Assembly: GCA_013397075.1 (NCBI GenBank)
Contig: VWZS01000305.1
Span: 62,001 to 126,000 of the forward strand
DNA length: 64,000 nucleotides
DNA from: Rhabdornis inornatus
Lineage: Eukaryota > Chordata > Aves > Passeriformes > Rhabdornithidae
Direction: 5' to 3'
The notes beneath the pieces were generated by a model. That model made no database searches, was not told where the DNA came from, and saw nothing but the letters and a program-made list of their open reading frames with translations. This document shows positions 10,601-22,500 of the stretch, one piece after another. Position numbers and translations under genes: made by a program. Each line of letters starts with the position of its first letter. Position 1 is the first letter of the stretch.

Positions 10601-12304
10601 TCATTTTCAGTCAGGATTATTTTTCTTCCAGTCTGGGGGAAAGAAGAATGAAGAAAATACAGAATGTTTTCTGTAAAACCTTCTCTAAATAAGCCATCCT
10701 TTAAAACCACGTAGGTCTTTGACCTCTCATTTCAGTGTAGAAACTCTGGGAATCCACTGTCATCCATGAAATGCTAAGGAATACATCATGTCTACCATAA
10801 TGATCAGCCTCAAATACACACAGAAGTAGTATTTTTGGAGGATAATGAAGTGATGTGAAGCCAGAACATTCAGTGGTTGCAGGAGAATGAGGTCTTGGGG
10901 CAGGAAAATAGTGCCAGGCATTATTTGGTGTGGTTAGCTCTGGTAGCAGAGCATTGATTTCAAAGACTTAAAAGATGCTCAAGTTCTTTGTTCCTGCAAA
11001 GATATGAATTTTCCTACAAGTAAATTAATATCCATGCAGAAATTGTTGCTGTGCAAAAAAAGAAAAAAAATGGTGTTAAAGACTACTCTGGATTATTATG
11101 GGGTCTTACAACTGTTGATAAAGGTGGATGTATTTCTCCTAGATCAAGCACGGTGCTTAGTCATGGAATCTAAGTAGGTGTCTTCAAGGTTCCCAAAGCA
11201 GAGGGATCTAGTCATTTGTTCCAGACCTCTGGATACCTGCACTGGAAACAGAAAGATTATCAGAGAAAGAGAAAAGAAAGTAAGACAATTCTGAGAGGAT
11301 ATGTAAAATAGGCCCTCACAGCAACAGAGAGAGGAAAAGATGGATTGACAAGTTTCCACAGGTAGGCCTAGCTAGGCTTGGATCAACAAAGTTCAGAAAA
11401 GGGAAAAACTAACCACCAAAACTGGAATTACACCATGAATAAAATGTGAGTGATAAGATGATATTGGATAAGCTTAACACATCTTGATTTCAGAGCTGAG
11501 CGCAGCTAGCAGAGTGAAAAAACTGAGGCAGGAAGTTGTACACAGTACTGTCTTGCTTTAATTTAGTTTTAAGTACTTTTTTCATTACTAGGTAAAGTTT
11601 CAGTAACCTCTACTGAGTTCTTGTGCATGCTGAAAAGAAAAACTATCGTGGTCACGTGCCCCTTCACACAAAAGTCAGAAATTAGCAAGTCAACACTTTT
11701 GGAAACGCAAGAGGGAGAAGTACAAAAGGTCTTGTGAAGGCCTGTGGGAAAAAATGTCTTTGCCCTCATAGCTCAGCACCCTACTGCCAGGAGGAGTAGC
11801 AGACATGAGCTCCACCTCAGCCATGAGTATGTTAAACACCTCCAAAGAAATTGTTACGGAAACTCCTTCAGTCCCAGGAAGCTAAGGGACCTCTGTATTT
11901 GTTTGCATCATGGAAGCTGGAGGACGGCCCATCAGTCATGTCAAGAAGATCCATTAGGCTAATGAAGGTTAATTGATTCAATAAATCTAATCTTGTGTAC
12001 CAACTTTTCATCATCCCTGACCTGGGAAAGACCTGAGGTAGGTGGGGTGGTAGGGAAATACCTAAATGCTTAAATAATTATTCCCATTTCCGCTGCTTTT
12101 CTTTTGTTGGAATTTCTTTTGATGCAGCTGGGAAAGCCTAAGTCAGTAATTAACTGCTCTGTACCTTCTCTACCCAGTATCACTGAATTAAATGCCTTAA
12201 CACGATTCTGTGCTCAGACTAACAGCACTGTTCTTGACTTTTTGTTTGCTTTTTGTGTTTTGTTACTACTTGAAAGTTGGAGAAACCTTTAAATATCCTG
12301 GAAC
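7681..12304 (+). other. Presumed LACC1 5' intron and untranslated exon region
   Basis: No coding exon is recognised between the CpG island and the LACC1 start codon. A moderately GC-richer patch with open frames lies at about 8640-8870. It is followed by a consensus donor (TGT|GTAAGT) near 9006, which could mark an untranslated exon. Candidate acceptors just before the coding exon are GATGCAG ending at 12127, TACCCAG ending at 12177 and CTTGAAAG ending at 12276; sequence alone does not choose between them. The rest is ordinary non-coding DNA. Confidence 0.5.
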
Positions 12305-12872
12305 ATGGTGGAAGCAGTACTGATAGATCTGTTCAGCCTCCCAACCAACTTGCAGAACAACATTCAAGGACTACTGCACAACACTCTGGAAGCTATTGAG
12401 AAATGCTCTTCCATCCATGCTTCGTGTGTTTATGTCATGTGTTGCCAGAGGCAGGGGAGGGAAAGGAAAGGTGAACAAGAGTTCTTGCTTCCAGCTCTGA
12501 GAAGTTTCCAGAGTCTGAAGAGAAAACTGGAGGTGGTATGTGCTCAGACTACAGCTGCTGCTTTGTACACCATCAAACAGAGACTGGATGAAAAAGACCT
12601 GAGCATCATTAAAGTTATTCTCCCTACCTTAAGAAAAGACTTAATGAAAGTATATATAGACCATCTCTTTACAGCAGTCTACCAGTTTGAATTCGAGGAT
12701 TTACAGGTGCTGTCTGACTGTGAAAACCTGCAGATACCTGAACATCAGCATGAAGGGCAAATGCTTTCTTCACAGGATGTGGCACTCATCCGAAGTGAGA
12801 TTCAGATGTACTTGGAGAGCCTGCCAAGTCTGAAAGGGGAGCTCACCATCCTGAGATCTTCCCTGATCCCAG
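12305..12872 (+). CDS. LACC1: LACC1 coding exon 1 (residues 1-189 plus first base of 190)
   Basis: The exon encodes the N-terminal domain from MVEAVLIDLF to TILRSSLIP. It includes TAAALYTIKQRLDEKDLS and FEFEDLQV, which are strongly conserved in the family. The donor is CAG|GTAAAG at 12873. Read-through into the intron gives only a few extra codons before a stop. Confidence 0.95.
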
Positions 12873-15695
12873 GTAAAGAGAGTTCCAGCTAATAGTTTTT
12901 ACTAAGACTTACCAAGCATACTTCTTCCAGGGAATTGCAAAATGGGTGAGATTTGGAAATGCCTTCAGGCACCAAGTAACTCTATATGATGTTGTAATAG
13001 CATATTATGTATGTAAGATGAAGAAGTGTCAATAGAAATACAGCAAAAGCCTGGCAAGACTGTTCCAGGCCTGAGCATGATCCGAGGAAAGACAGTCCTG
13101 GGTTTAGTGAGGGCAGACTATAAAATCTCCTCCTGTCTCTGTGGGAATTACACACTTCAAGAGTTACCATCATGATTTGGAAAGGCAGGATAAGAGTTTC
13201 TGCTGGTCTGCAACTCCAGACATGCCTGATGTCTCAGTGTCCTTGCTGTGGCATGATTATGAGCAAGAAGGAAATTAGGAATCCTTAAATTTAAATGCCA
13301 CAGCTAAATCCACGGTAAAGCAATACTCTACTTGATTTGCTGATTCCAGGTCTCTTCAGTATAAACTCACATAATAGCTGGTTTGATCTTGTTTTGAAAA
13401 CAATTGTTTGTTGTGTTTTCTTGCCTTGCCAGGTGATATTTTCTTACATGGGTTCACCACAAGGACAGGTGGGATCTCCTACATACCAACTCTAAGTTCG
13501 TGCAATCTCTTCAGCAGCTCCAAGCGGAGGGACCCACAAGTTGTTGTTCAAGAAAATCTCCGCCGGCTAGCTAATGCTGCAGGATTTAACCCAGAGGCTT
13601 TTCACAGAGTCAAGGTATCTTATAAAACAATGGATTCAAGTAAATGGCTCAGATATTCCTTCATGTATCACTGGCTAAATTATGGGCATTATTCTTATCT
13701 TTGTCAGCAAGAACCTGTGATAAGCAGGACAATTAAAACATTTATGCTGGCAGTTTATCTGGGGGAATAGCCATCCAAACTATCAGCCATTTGTAAAAAT
13801 ATGGAGAAGCAGCACTGATTCTTCCAAGTCTGTTCTGAGATTTAACTTACCAAGTAGTTCTACTTAACAAGTAGAATAATCAGAAAAATGATTTGAGCAC
13901 TTTCTCCTGAAAGAAAAATGCACCATTGCTTCTATAGTGGCTTTCTACTGATACACCACAGCATTTGAACAAGGGTTCACCTGATTTCCATGTGTAATCA
14001 GTTAGTGCAGAAGAGTGTTTCACATCAAAGAAAAAACCTTGTACTAGTCAGAACGGGGTTGTTTTGTGGCCATATCACTGTCCACATTCTGGTTTTGTTT
14101 GGCAGGTTGATCATGCTAATGCTGTGTGTATTATGGGAAAGACAGAGCCTGACAACTATGATGGAATAGTTACAAATCAGAAGGGTATCACACTGGCAGC
14201 TCCAGGTGCTGACTGCATACCCGTGCTGTTTGCTGATCCTGTCAGAAGAGCCTGTGGTGCTGCTCATTCTGGTAGGAATTTCACTCCCTGTGCAATGCAG
14301 AGATTTCCTGGGACTGAAACTGAGATAAAAGAACCCAAAGCTTTCTTACATCTGTTCCAAACAATGCCCAAGCACAAACTTGGCTTCTGTCTATTCCAAA
14401 AAATATCTCTAGCTTGAGCCTGTGGTTTGTTTTTTTCCTTAAAAAAAATTGAAACAAAATAATATTTGACCATATAATAAAAATATATTTCTGAATTATT
14501 TCTGTTGTAGTCCCACATAAATGTTTCAAGCACAGAGGAGCTGTGAGTTATGCTCTAATTGCCCAAACCAGGACACTTGGGAAAAAGAACACTGGAATTC
14601 TAAACACTTCTCTCTAGCTTCCATCTCCACAAAATTGTATTAGAAAACTGATGGGTGTTAATGTGTATGTTTGGGGAGAGGAGTGGGGTGGGTTTCTAAG
14701 CTAATTTATGATTAGATATAGTTATTTAATTTTAGGTGTAAATGCATCTCCTAGTTTATACCTTTAATAATTGCATATATTTGTAGCTGCTAGAAAATTA
14801 AAAAGAAAATTTATGTCAATTTTTTTTCAACCTCTCATTTCTCACAGGATGGAAGGGCACATTGTTAGGAGTGTCTATGGCCACAGTGAATGCTATGGTA
14901 TCCGAATATGGCTGTAACGTAAAAGATATCCTTGTCGTGCTGGGCCCATCTGTGGGACCTTGCTGCTATAAACTTCCTCATGAATCAGCAAAAGAATTTC
15001 ACAGAATTGATCCAAAGTGTGTGAGACTATTTGGCTCTGCAAGTCCTTATATTGATATCAGAAGAGCAACGAGGTAAGCCTTCTGAGGGAACAAAAGATT
15101 AATTCCACATTCATTACCAATGATTTTTTTGATACTATATTATTCAGCACTAATCTGGTGAGGGTTCTCAACAAAGTACTCTCTAGTTCTTTGCAGATCA
15201 AAAAAGGATGCTTTTAAATGAATGGTATTTGCTCACTTTTGCTGGATTTCAGCTATTCTTTTATTGTTATACTGTTACATATTGTTAGTTTATGGATTTT
15301 AGACAAAAGTACAAATTTACTGTGATTTTACAGGTTACAGGAAGTAATTATTTTAGTCTAATACTGAAAAAAAGAAATTAAAAAAGCAAATGAAAGCTCC
15401 AATCACAATACTGGCACAGTTTGTTCAGTTGGTACTTGAGGTTCTACCTTAATGATAGTTCCTTAGGGAATGTGAGGATGTACAAAAAATAATATTTTCT
15501 GTTTCTCTTTTTTTTTTCAGGATTCTTCTTGAGAGAGGTGGGATTCTTCCTGAGAACATCCAAGATGATTCTATCACAGACCAGCACCAAAACATCACTT
15601 TCTGTACTGCATGCCACCCTGATAAATTCTACTCTCACTTTCGTGATGGCACTAACTTTGGGACACAGATTGGCTTCATATCAATCAAAGACTGA
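12305..15695 (+). CDS. LACC1: LACC1 (FAMIN), laccase-domain purine nucleoside enzyme (five coding exons)
   Basis: The coding exons are 12305-12872, 13433-13614, 14106-14271, 14848-15073 and 15521-15695. All have GT-AG borders, and the split codons join in frame to give 438 residues (human 430). Residues 1-189 form the animal-specific N-terminal region (MVEAVLIDLF...). From about residue 190 the YfiH/multicopper-polyphenol-oxidoreductase fold follows, with HGFTTRTGGISYIP, then the metal/active-site triad His253 (VDHANAV), Cys287 (GADCIP) and His304 (AHSGWKG). The C-terminal motif FCTACHPDKFYSHFRDG is also present. In mammals FAMIN drives a purine nucleotide cycle (adenosine deaminase, purine nucleoside and methylthioadenosine phosphorylase activities) in macrophages and tunes mitochondrial metabolism and inflammation. 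All catalytic residues are intact, so the gene looks functional. The first ATG of the conserved N terminus was chosen as start. It lies head to head with CCDC122, as in mammals. Confidence 0.96.
13433..13614 (+). CDS. LACC1: LACC1 coding exon 2 (residues 190-250)
   Basis: The exon begins after TTGCCAG with GTGATATTT, completing Gly190 and reading DIFLHGFTTRTGGISYIP. It continues through KRRDPQVVVQENLRRLANA to HRVK at the donor AAG|GTATCT. This is the start of the laccase-like fold, and Phe/Thr/Arg of HGFTTRTGG line the active site in the family. Confidence 0.95.
14106..14271 (+). CDS. LACC1: LACC1 coding exon 3 (residues 251-305 plus first base of 306)
   Basis: The exon reads VDHANAVCIMGKTEPDNYDG, then GADCIPVLFADPVRRACGAAHS. 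It contains all three ligand residues His253, Cys287 and His304. The acceptor is TTTGGCAG and the donor is CTG|GTAGGA. Val257 occupies the position of human Ile254, and Cys287 corresponds to human Cys284. Confidence 0.95.
14848..15073 (+). CDS. LACC1: LACC1 coding exon 4 (residues 306-380 plus two bases of 381)
   Basis: The exon starts GA-TGG-AAG after TTTCTCACAG, completing GWKGTLLGVSMATVNAMV. It continues through VLGPSVGPCCYKL to YIDIRRAT. The donor is GAG|GTAAGC. The sequence is highly conserved with mammalian LACC1 throughout. Confidence 0.95.
15521..15695 (+). CDS. LACC1: LACC1 coding exon 5 (residues 381-438 and stop)
   Basis: The exon follows a T-rich tract ending in CAG. It reads ILLERGGILPENIQDDSITD, then FCTACHPDKFYSHFRDGTNF and GFISIKD before the TGA at 15693-15695. 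The loop before FCTACHP (DDSITDQHQNIT) is about five residues longer than in human, which explains most of the length difference. Confidence 0.95.
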
Positions 15696-16510
15696 GACAG
15701 TATCTCTTACTCTAGAACAGCATTTAGATGATAAGTCTGCTGCATTGTCTGGAGTCCTGCTCTCCTCACAGAAGATTTTCCTCCTTTCTTTCACAGGCCG
15801 GCAGCAGGGAATCCATGGGTCTTGAGATTCTCCTACTTCCTTTCCTTGCCCTTCTGAGGCAAGAATAAGTACCTGTGGTGTGGGGGCAACACTTCTTGTG
15901 TGGGACAGGGTGCAAAGGGAACAAGGACAACCACACCAGTGGAAAACTCCTTCTACGAGACCCAGATACAAGCTCCAAGTTTATGGATCCTCCTTGACCA
16001 AATATTTTCCAGAAACCTCATTATCTTAAAGTGGTGGAAGCACAAAAAATGCCATTCTTCATTAGCTTCTGGTTTAGACCGCTGAATGATGCAGAGTATG
16101 ACATTGATAATACAGGCAGAGAAGCCAGTATTGCCAGTATTGTTACCTGTTTGAGATGCCCAACTTTGATAGTTTCAGCCGAAGCCTTTCAAAAGTTTGT
16201 GCACGGGATTAATTTTCTTCTTTGGATTAGTTTAAAGAACTCCAAAATATTTACAGGGCTTTTCCTATGGAAATAACTTGAATGTGAGAAGCAAGCAGGC
16301 TCCTTTGGGGCAGACTGAAAATATATGAACTCTCACCATTCTGTAATTTTTAGTTATAGGAAAAACAGGACTAAAACTCTTAATTTACGATGTGTAGGTT
16401 CATGTCTCCTTAGGATTTTTTTTTCTTTAAACAGTGGTGCTTTGATAATGTCATTGACACAGTCTCAACAATGCCAAGTTATTCAATAAATATTTTAAAA
16501 GTTCCGTGAA
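15696..16510 (+). other. LACC1: LACC1 3' UTR
   Basis: About 800 bp of sequence follows the LACC1 stop. It ends near the AATAAA at 16485-16490, the first canonical signal with AT-rich surroundings. The exact 3' end is inferred. Open frames here on either strand have no recognisable product. Confidence 0.55.
16485..16490 (+). terminator. Probable LACC1 polyadenylation signal
   Basis: A canonical AATAAA within ATTCAATAAATATTTT lies about 790 bases after the stop codon. Another weaker candidate (ATTAAA) follows near 16596. Confidence 0.55.
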
Positions 16511-19500
16511 TTTATCCTGAGTTAATTTGACTATCCAGTACTTGAACTTACGTGTCTTACTAAGCAGTAAGTGTGCACTGTTTTCTTTCGGCCATTAAAA
16601 AAATGCCTCTAGATTTTACAATAGACATGATGTCTTCTGACACGCAGACAGTGAGGGATTGCTAACAGTAAAGCTGTGCTGATTGCGGCTTGCAAAGCTG
16701 CCAAGCACAAGCCTTGGGCCAGCGGCGTGCATGACGTATTTTGTATTTTGGATTCTGCGAGCTTTCCCTGCTCTGACTGCTCTGCCCACTAGAGGTCAGT
16801 GCTCGCTCGTGGTGCTCCTGCATCCTGGAGGCGCGGATGGATGGCTGCATAGGGGTCCAAACCATGCGGTTTGCAAAGCACAGCACAGCGCAGCACACGC
16901 TGCTACTTTTGCCTCTACAGTCATCTGCCAAATTATTCTAATATCTATGTTTGCGGAATAATCTGTGTTCCTTTTGATTTGGAGCTGACTGAATTAGACT
17001 TTTCCTTGTTTTCTGGAAGAACAGATATTTTTTAAAAACTTCCTTCGACCTGTGAATGGTATTTCTCAGAGAAAAGCCTGGCTCTGAGTATGTTCTCTGA
17101 TCTACAAAAAAAATACGCTTCTTCCAACTAGCTTACTTCTTCAGAAATATTATTCTTCTGCTGCTGTAGCCCTGCAGTCACTGACAATTTTCAGTTACGT
17201 TTTTAAAACCCCTCCACTGCTTTCACCATTCAGCTGGCTTCAAACCGGAGGCTCAGGATCCAACAGGGGCAACACTCACGCTGCTCGGAGTTACCGAGCA
17301 CATTGCTGCACACCAGCTAATGGTGTGTATGGTATGTGTTACGTGTATTATTGACTTGTTCTAAATATAGGATAGTATAATTATATGGACACTGACAGGC
17401 TTATCTTGCTGCACTAGTTGTAAACACCGACCCAACAGCCTACCTTCACCTTTTAGTTCTGTCCCTTTGCCCTGATTCCTGTACCACTTTATGGATACTG
17501 ATTGACATAGCAGTGAGGTGAGTAAGGTATTCTTCTTGAAGCTATAGAGGCAGTAGCACTACATAGCTTTCAGTCCCCGCACCTGAAGCTCAGCCAAAGC
17601 TTGTCTGTCAGTGGTGCCCTTCACCTAACCCTCTTCCCCTGTGTGTCAAGGGTGTGCCATCAAAAACAGCTGAGTTACTTGGTTCTGCAAGGTACTTGAC
17701 AGCTGAAGCATCATAGGGGCCCATGTTCCTGCTGTTATCCCATCTAACCTCAAAGATGGTTTAAAACTAATTCATTTATCCTTGCAGTAAGTAGAAAGAC
17801 CTTGCAGCACTACTGTGCTACTTACCACAGTTCAAATGCTCAACAGTATATTAGGTCAATTATGTTATCATTAACATGATACTGATAGTAAGCCCTGTCT
17901 TGTTGTTACCTGCTCAAGGATTACAGTAGAGATTTTATGTTTAGAAAAATGCCATTTTCAGGTCATGGCAGGGCTGTGCAAGCTGGAGAGAATATCAGAA
18001 TGAGCAGACAAGTCATTACTACAACTGTTCTTTTTTTTCTTTTGCATGAATTTACATTACATGACTGTAAACCTTTCAGGAAACAGTCTTTTGCACATGG
18101 ATGACTGAGGTGGAAAACTCCATGACCAATGCAAAAATATTGTGAGGTTCAGTCTCAAATCAGGCTAGTCTCTGAATCATAGCTTCTTTCAAAAGCCCTT
18201 GCTATAAAGGCATTGTAATCCTGGTATTAAAAAGAAAAGTTTGGAGGAAGGGCATGATCAGAAGGCGACTAGGCTGTTTCACTGTTTATTTACTTTTCAT
18301 TCTTGTTGCTCACTGAAGGAGGCAAGCACATCACCCCTGATTCACCATCTCCAGAGAAGCTCTTAAAATACTTCATAAATTGTTCAGCCGTACCTAACTA
18401 ATTATCAGATCCTATTTATTAACCTAATATCCATTGAATTTATAAGCTGCATTTGCCTTATTATTGTTATTAAATAACATTATTAATTATGGTAGTGGTG
18501 TGCCCTCAGGAGAGCACACGACATGATCACATTGAATATTGTTTTTGCTAGTTGTTACTGTGCAATTAACATTTGCTAGTATTGTACATTCTCAATATGG
18601 GCCTCTTTATTCACACTATATACTTGAATGAAGTGTACTAAAACAGGTCTGAGAAAGGCTTTATTCACTATTCCAGTAGAAGAGGGCAGCTCTAGCAAAG
18701 CTTTATGACTGGGGAAGCAGTGTGCAACTTCAGAAGCACAGATCAAAGCCTGAGATAATTAGTGAAATGTTTATCCAAGCCATGCCTTTTATTGCCACAA
18801 GTATGGCAAAGGTGAAAACTATTAAGGAAATTAGATGAAAAATGTTTTAAATGCATTTGTAGAGTCAGTTCCATCAGTTGGTGCTGATCTCTTTCTCCTG
18901 ACAACCTGAGGAGACAGGATGGGAACAAGGCAGTTTTGTATTTGACCACTGCCTTTGTGATTGGCTACAAATTCAGAAGCCACGGGCCTGGACGTTCAGC
19001 AAAGCATTTGGGCACATCTTGACTCACAGAAAATGTGTAATCCTTCCCAAATTACAAGCATTCAATTACAGGAAAGCATCTTCTTTCCCCAGCAGTATCA
19101 TGCACTTGCAAAGTGGTTGTGTTGTTTTCCTCATGCTTATCTCTTGTGCATCGCTGTATTTCTGTCCAGCATCACTCACAATCACCCTGTGAGGACTGTG
19201 AATCTGGTCACAGGGGGTTGGAAGACACAGATGTCATTCTGCTCAGAGCAGCACCAGTGCTGCTTTCTTTTGTCTGCTTGTGCTTTTTTTTTCCTTTAGC
19301 AGCCGTGTGAAACTTCCTGTTCTCAGCACAGGGTCTTTATCACTATCCTCCAAACCACTCCCATTTTACAGGTTTCCAAAAGAGCTTCCACTTTCCAGCT
19401 TGCATAGCAAAGAAGTCAATATTCCTAGATTCCCTCACTGCTGTCCTCATTTCCACTCCATGTTCCATTTGCTGCTGGGCGATGCAAAGAGGGAGATGAG

Positions 19501-22500
19501 CTGCATTCATTTGTCCCCAGGCCCAGAGGGGCTGCGCGTGTGCATTCGCCTTGATGTCATGTGTGTGAAGCTTTTGTTCTCTGAGTACCAAAGTCCTTCC
19601 TGAACTCCAGCCTCTTGTGCAACAATATTAACAGGACAGTGTACTGACAGGAGTAGTAAATCCTATATGTGACAGAGGAAATAGTGTATTGACCTGCTGA
19701 GGGATTTACATACCTCCAAAGACTGACAGCAAGCTCTGCCTGTAAGGCTGGCTTGTTCTACTTTCCATTTCCAGCAGATGCTATCCAGTGCTTACAGATG
19801 AATGACTTGGATAGATATGTATGTGAATTTAAAAACTGTCCTGGTTGAATATATTCTTATGTCCAGGATGCTACTGATCATTATCCAGTGTAACACCTTT
19901 TTGTAAGACACAGAGATTTTGCTGTTGTGCTTGCTTTAAATATACAGTGCCTGTGGCTATGCTGCTAAAAAGCATGATTATGTATTTCCCAAAGGCATGC
20001 AGAGGAATTGGAAGCTAGCTTTTTAAAGTGATGCCTCTGATCTTTCATTAGTAAGCATTTAATTTACAGTAGCATCTTGCATTACAAATACTTGGCTGTC
20101 AGTCTTTGTCTGCAAGCTCTCAGGGCTGAGAGGAGACCCAAGGAAGAATTTTGGGAGCATGGTCTCCAAAGGACAGCAGGACTGAGTTCTCTCTCTTATC
20201 CTTCTACAAATGCAGCATCATGTCTCCAGGGCAACCTGAATTCTGACAGTCATGGGAGCAGGGAAGTGGCATGGATTTCTATTTGATTCCTGCAGCTGAA
20301 AAGAGATCTGAGACAAAAATCAATATGTGACTAAACTAAGAGTTCTTTTCACAATTAACTTTATCTAAGGGTTCATTTTCTCTCTTCTTGTGCAAATGTA
20401 ATTCAGAACTACTAACTACTGTGTTTGTTTTGTTGATCTTTCCCCTTCTATGTGTAGCAAAAGCCTAAACATCTGAATTAAATAGGTTGCAACATAAAAA
20501 TGAGGGGTGAGCCTACCATAAAACTGAACACGCATTTAATGAGGGAGCCTGAAAACCATGTTTATATTTCAAGATATAATATAATTTTAGTATAATTTTT
20601 AAAAAAATAGCATAATTTTTGCAATATTTTTAAGCAGTGAATCATAGTTCTGGTCAGATGTTTCAATTGAAAGTGATTTTTCCAATGACAGCTCTCCGAA
20701 ATAATACCTTAGCATTTCTCTTTGAGGCACTGACCTCTATCCTAAAGCAGTATTGAAGCATATGTTGCATTTCTATTTTTCTTTGGGTATCTTTCTTAGA
20801 AATATGTGAGCTTGATTTTCCTGCACGAGAATGAATCGCAAAATTCTCAGCTGTAAAAACAAAATTGTGACAGGTGACTCAAACACTTTCAGTCAGTTTT
20901 AATACGTGCTTTTAGTAAGTGCTTCATAAAACTACCATTAATGAAAACTGTGTCATGTGGATGATTTTATTTTGACTCTCTGCTTTCTTCTTTATATCAT
21001 CCCCACAGAAAGCTGCAGGACATGAAAGGTGAGTCAATCAAGAAACTCCTTAGAGAGGCTCCTTTAGGCTTGTGGATGTTTATTGCTGTATTTGATACTT
21101 AGATCTTCCTCAGTTTCCTCAATTACCCTGCAGCTTGGATCCATGAGTTCCCTCAGCACTGACACATCCTGGCTCACATAGCTCCATGCTAGCCATGGCA
21201 GAAACACAGATGCAGAGTTGATACTGATGTTTATGTTCTAGCTTTTGTTCAAACTATATGTTGCTAACATAAATGCCATGGCGACAAAAATATGGTGCCA
21301 TGATGGTGAGATATTTTGAGAAAAATCTCCTGAGCAACCCTGCATTCACTTAACATTTTAGGGGCTAGGTTAGTGGCAATTTTTTGCTTTTAATGAGGTT
21401 GGGAAAGTTAAAGATAATTCTTCAGTCTCCTTTTCTAGTAGATGTGTTCATCAGAGTGACATAGTTTGGGTTTTAGAGTCTTTTCCTATGTACAATTATG
21501 CTTCTCTACTTTCCTTTAATAATGGCTTCTTAAGAGGGGACTGACTGTGTGTATATTGGCTAGGAAGTGCAAACTTCAGCTGTCCCCTCTTCATTGGTTT
21601 ACATTACTATTTAACATAAAAGTCTGTTAGAAAATACGGGCACCACAAAATGGGAAAGTTGGACTTCTCTAACTAAAATGTTCTTTTAGGAGAAAGGGTA
21701 AAGAGTTAGACAAAGCTAGTTTCAACAACTTCAGGGTGACAGATTTCAATACAGCTTTTGAAGCAGCTCTTATTTGCTATTTTGAATATTAGGAGTAATC
21801 TGAAATAAACTTTAAAACTGAAGAAATACCATTGTAAATTAAAACAAGTATTAAAATCTCAATTTATGCTGAAAAGAGCCTGTCTTCCACAGACTTCATC
21901 TTACTATTTATGTATATTTATCTGCATTAACTAGTCCTCTTATTTCTTCAATAAATATTTCCTTCATAGATTGTAGATTGTTATATTCCCTTCAATAAAT
22001 GTTTAGCTAAGTTTTACATACAACATTTAGCTCCATTAGTCTTTCCTAAGATTACCCTTCAGCTCTTAGTTCTCCAATTTCGGCCTTATTAATGTCAATT
22101 AGGTGTTAATCAGCTTTCACTTACATGCTCTTTTAGAAGGAAAGTGACATTTGAACTATGTACAGAGGCTTGGTTTTTTTCCAGTAGGCTTTCAAAGTGG
22201 TGTTTTTTGATACAAAAAAAACCCAAAAACACCTTGAAACAGCCTTAATTGAATGACCTTGGTTTCCCTCTTTTCCCTATTTTCCAAGAGTCATAACCTA
22301 TTGCACTTCAATTAGGATTTATTTTAGGCTTCCCAGCTATAACTCATAATTCATCACATTGTTCCAGAAACAATCTTCATGAAGGAGGCTTAACCCAGAA
22401 AGTGAAAAACAGTTGTTATTTTTGAGGCTAGCACAGAATTTATGGTAGGAGAGAATTTATAACTTAAGCAAAAAATTTTTAAGTATCTGAGGTTGGAAAG

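Noticed and set aside
12104..12292. Open frame just upstream of the LACC1 start
   Set aside because: It is not in line with the conserved LACC1 N terminus, ends before it, and resembles intron or 5' UTR sequence with candidate acceptors.
13408..13770. Read-through frame extending LACC1 exon 2 past 13614
   Set aside because: The conserved protein continues at 14106 after a consensus donor; the extension has no family resemblance.
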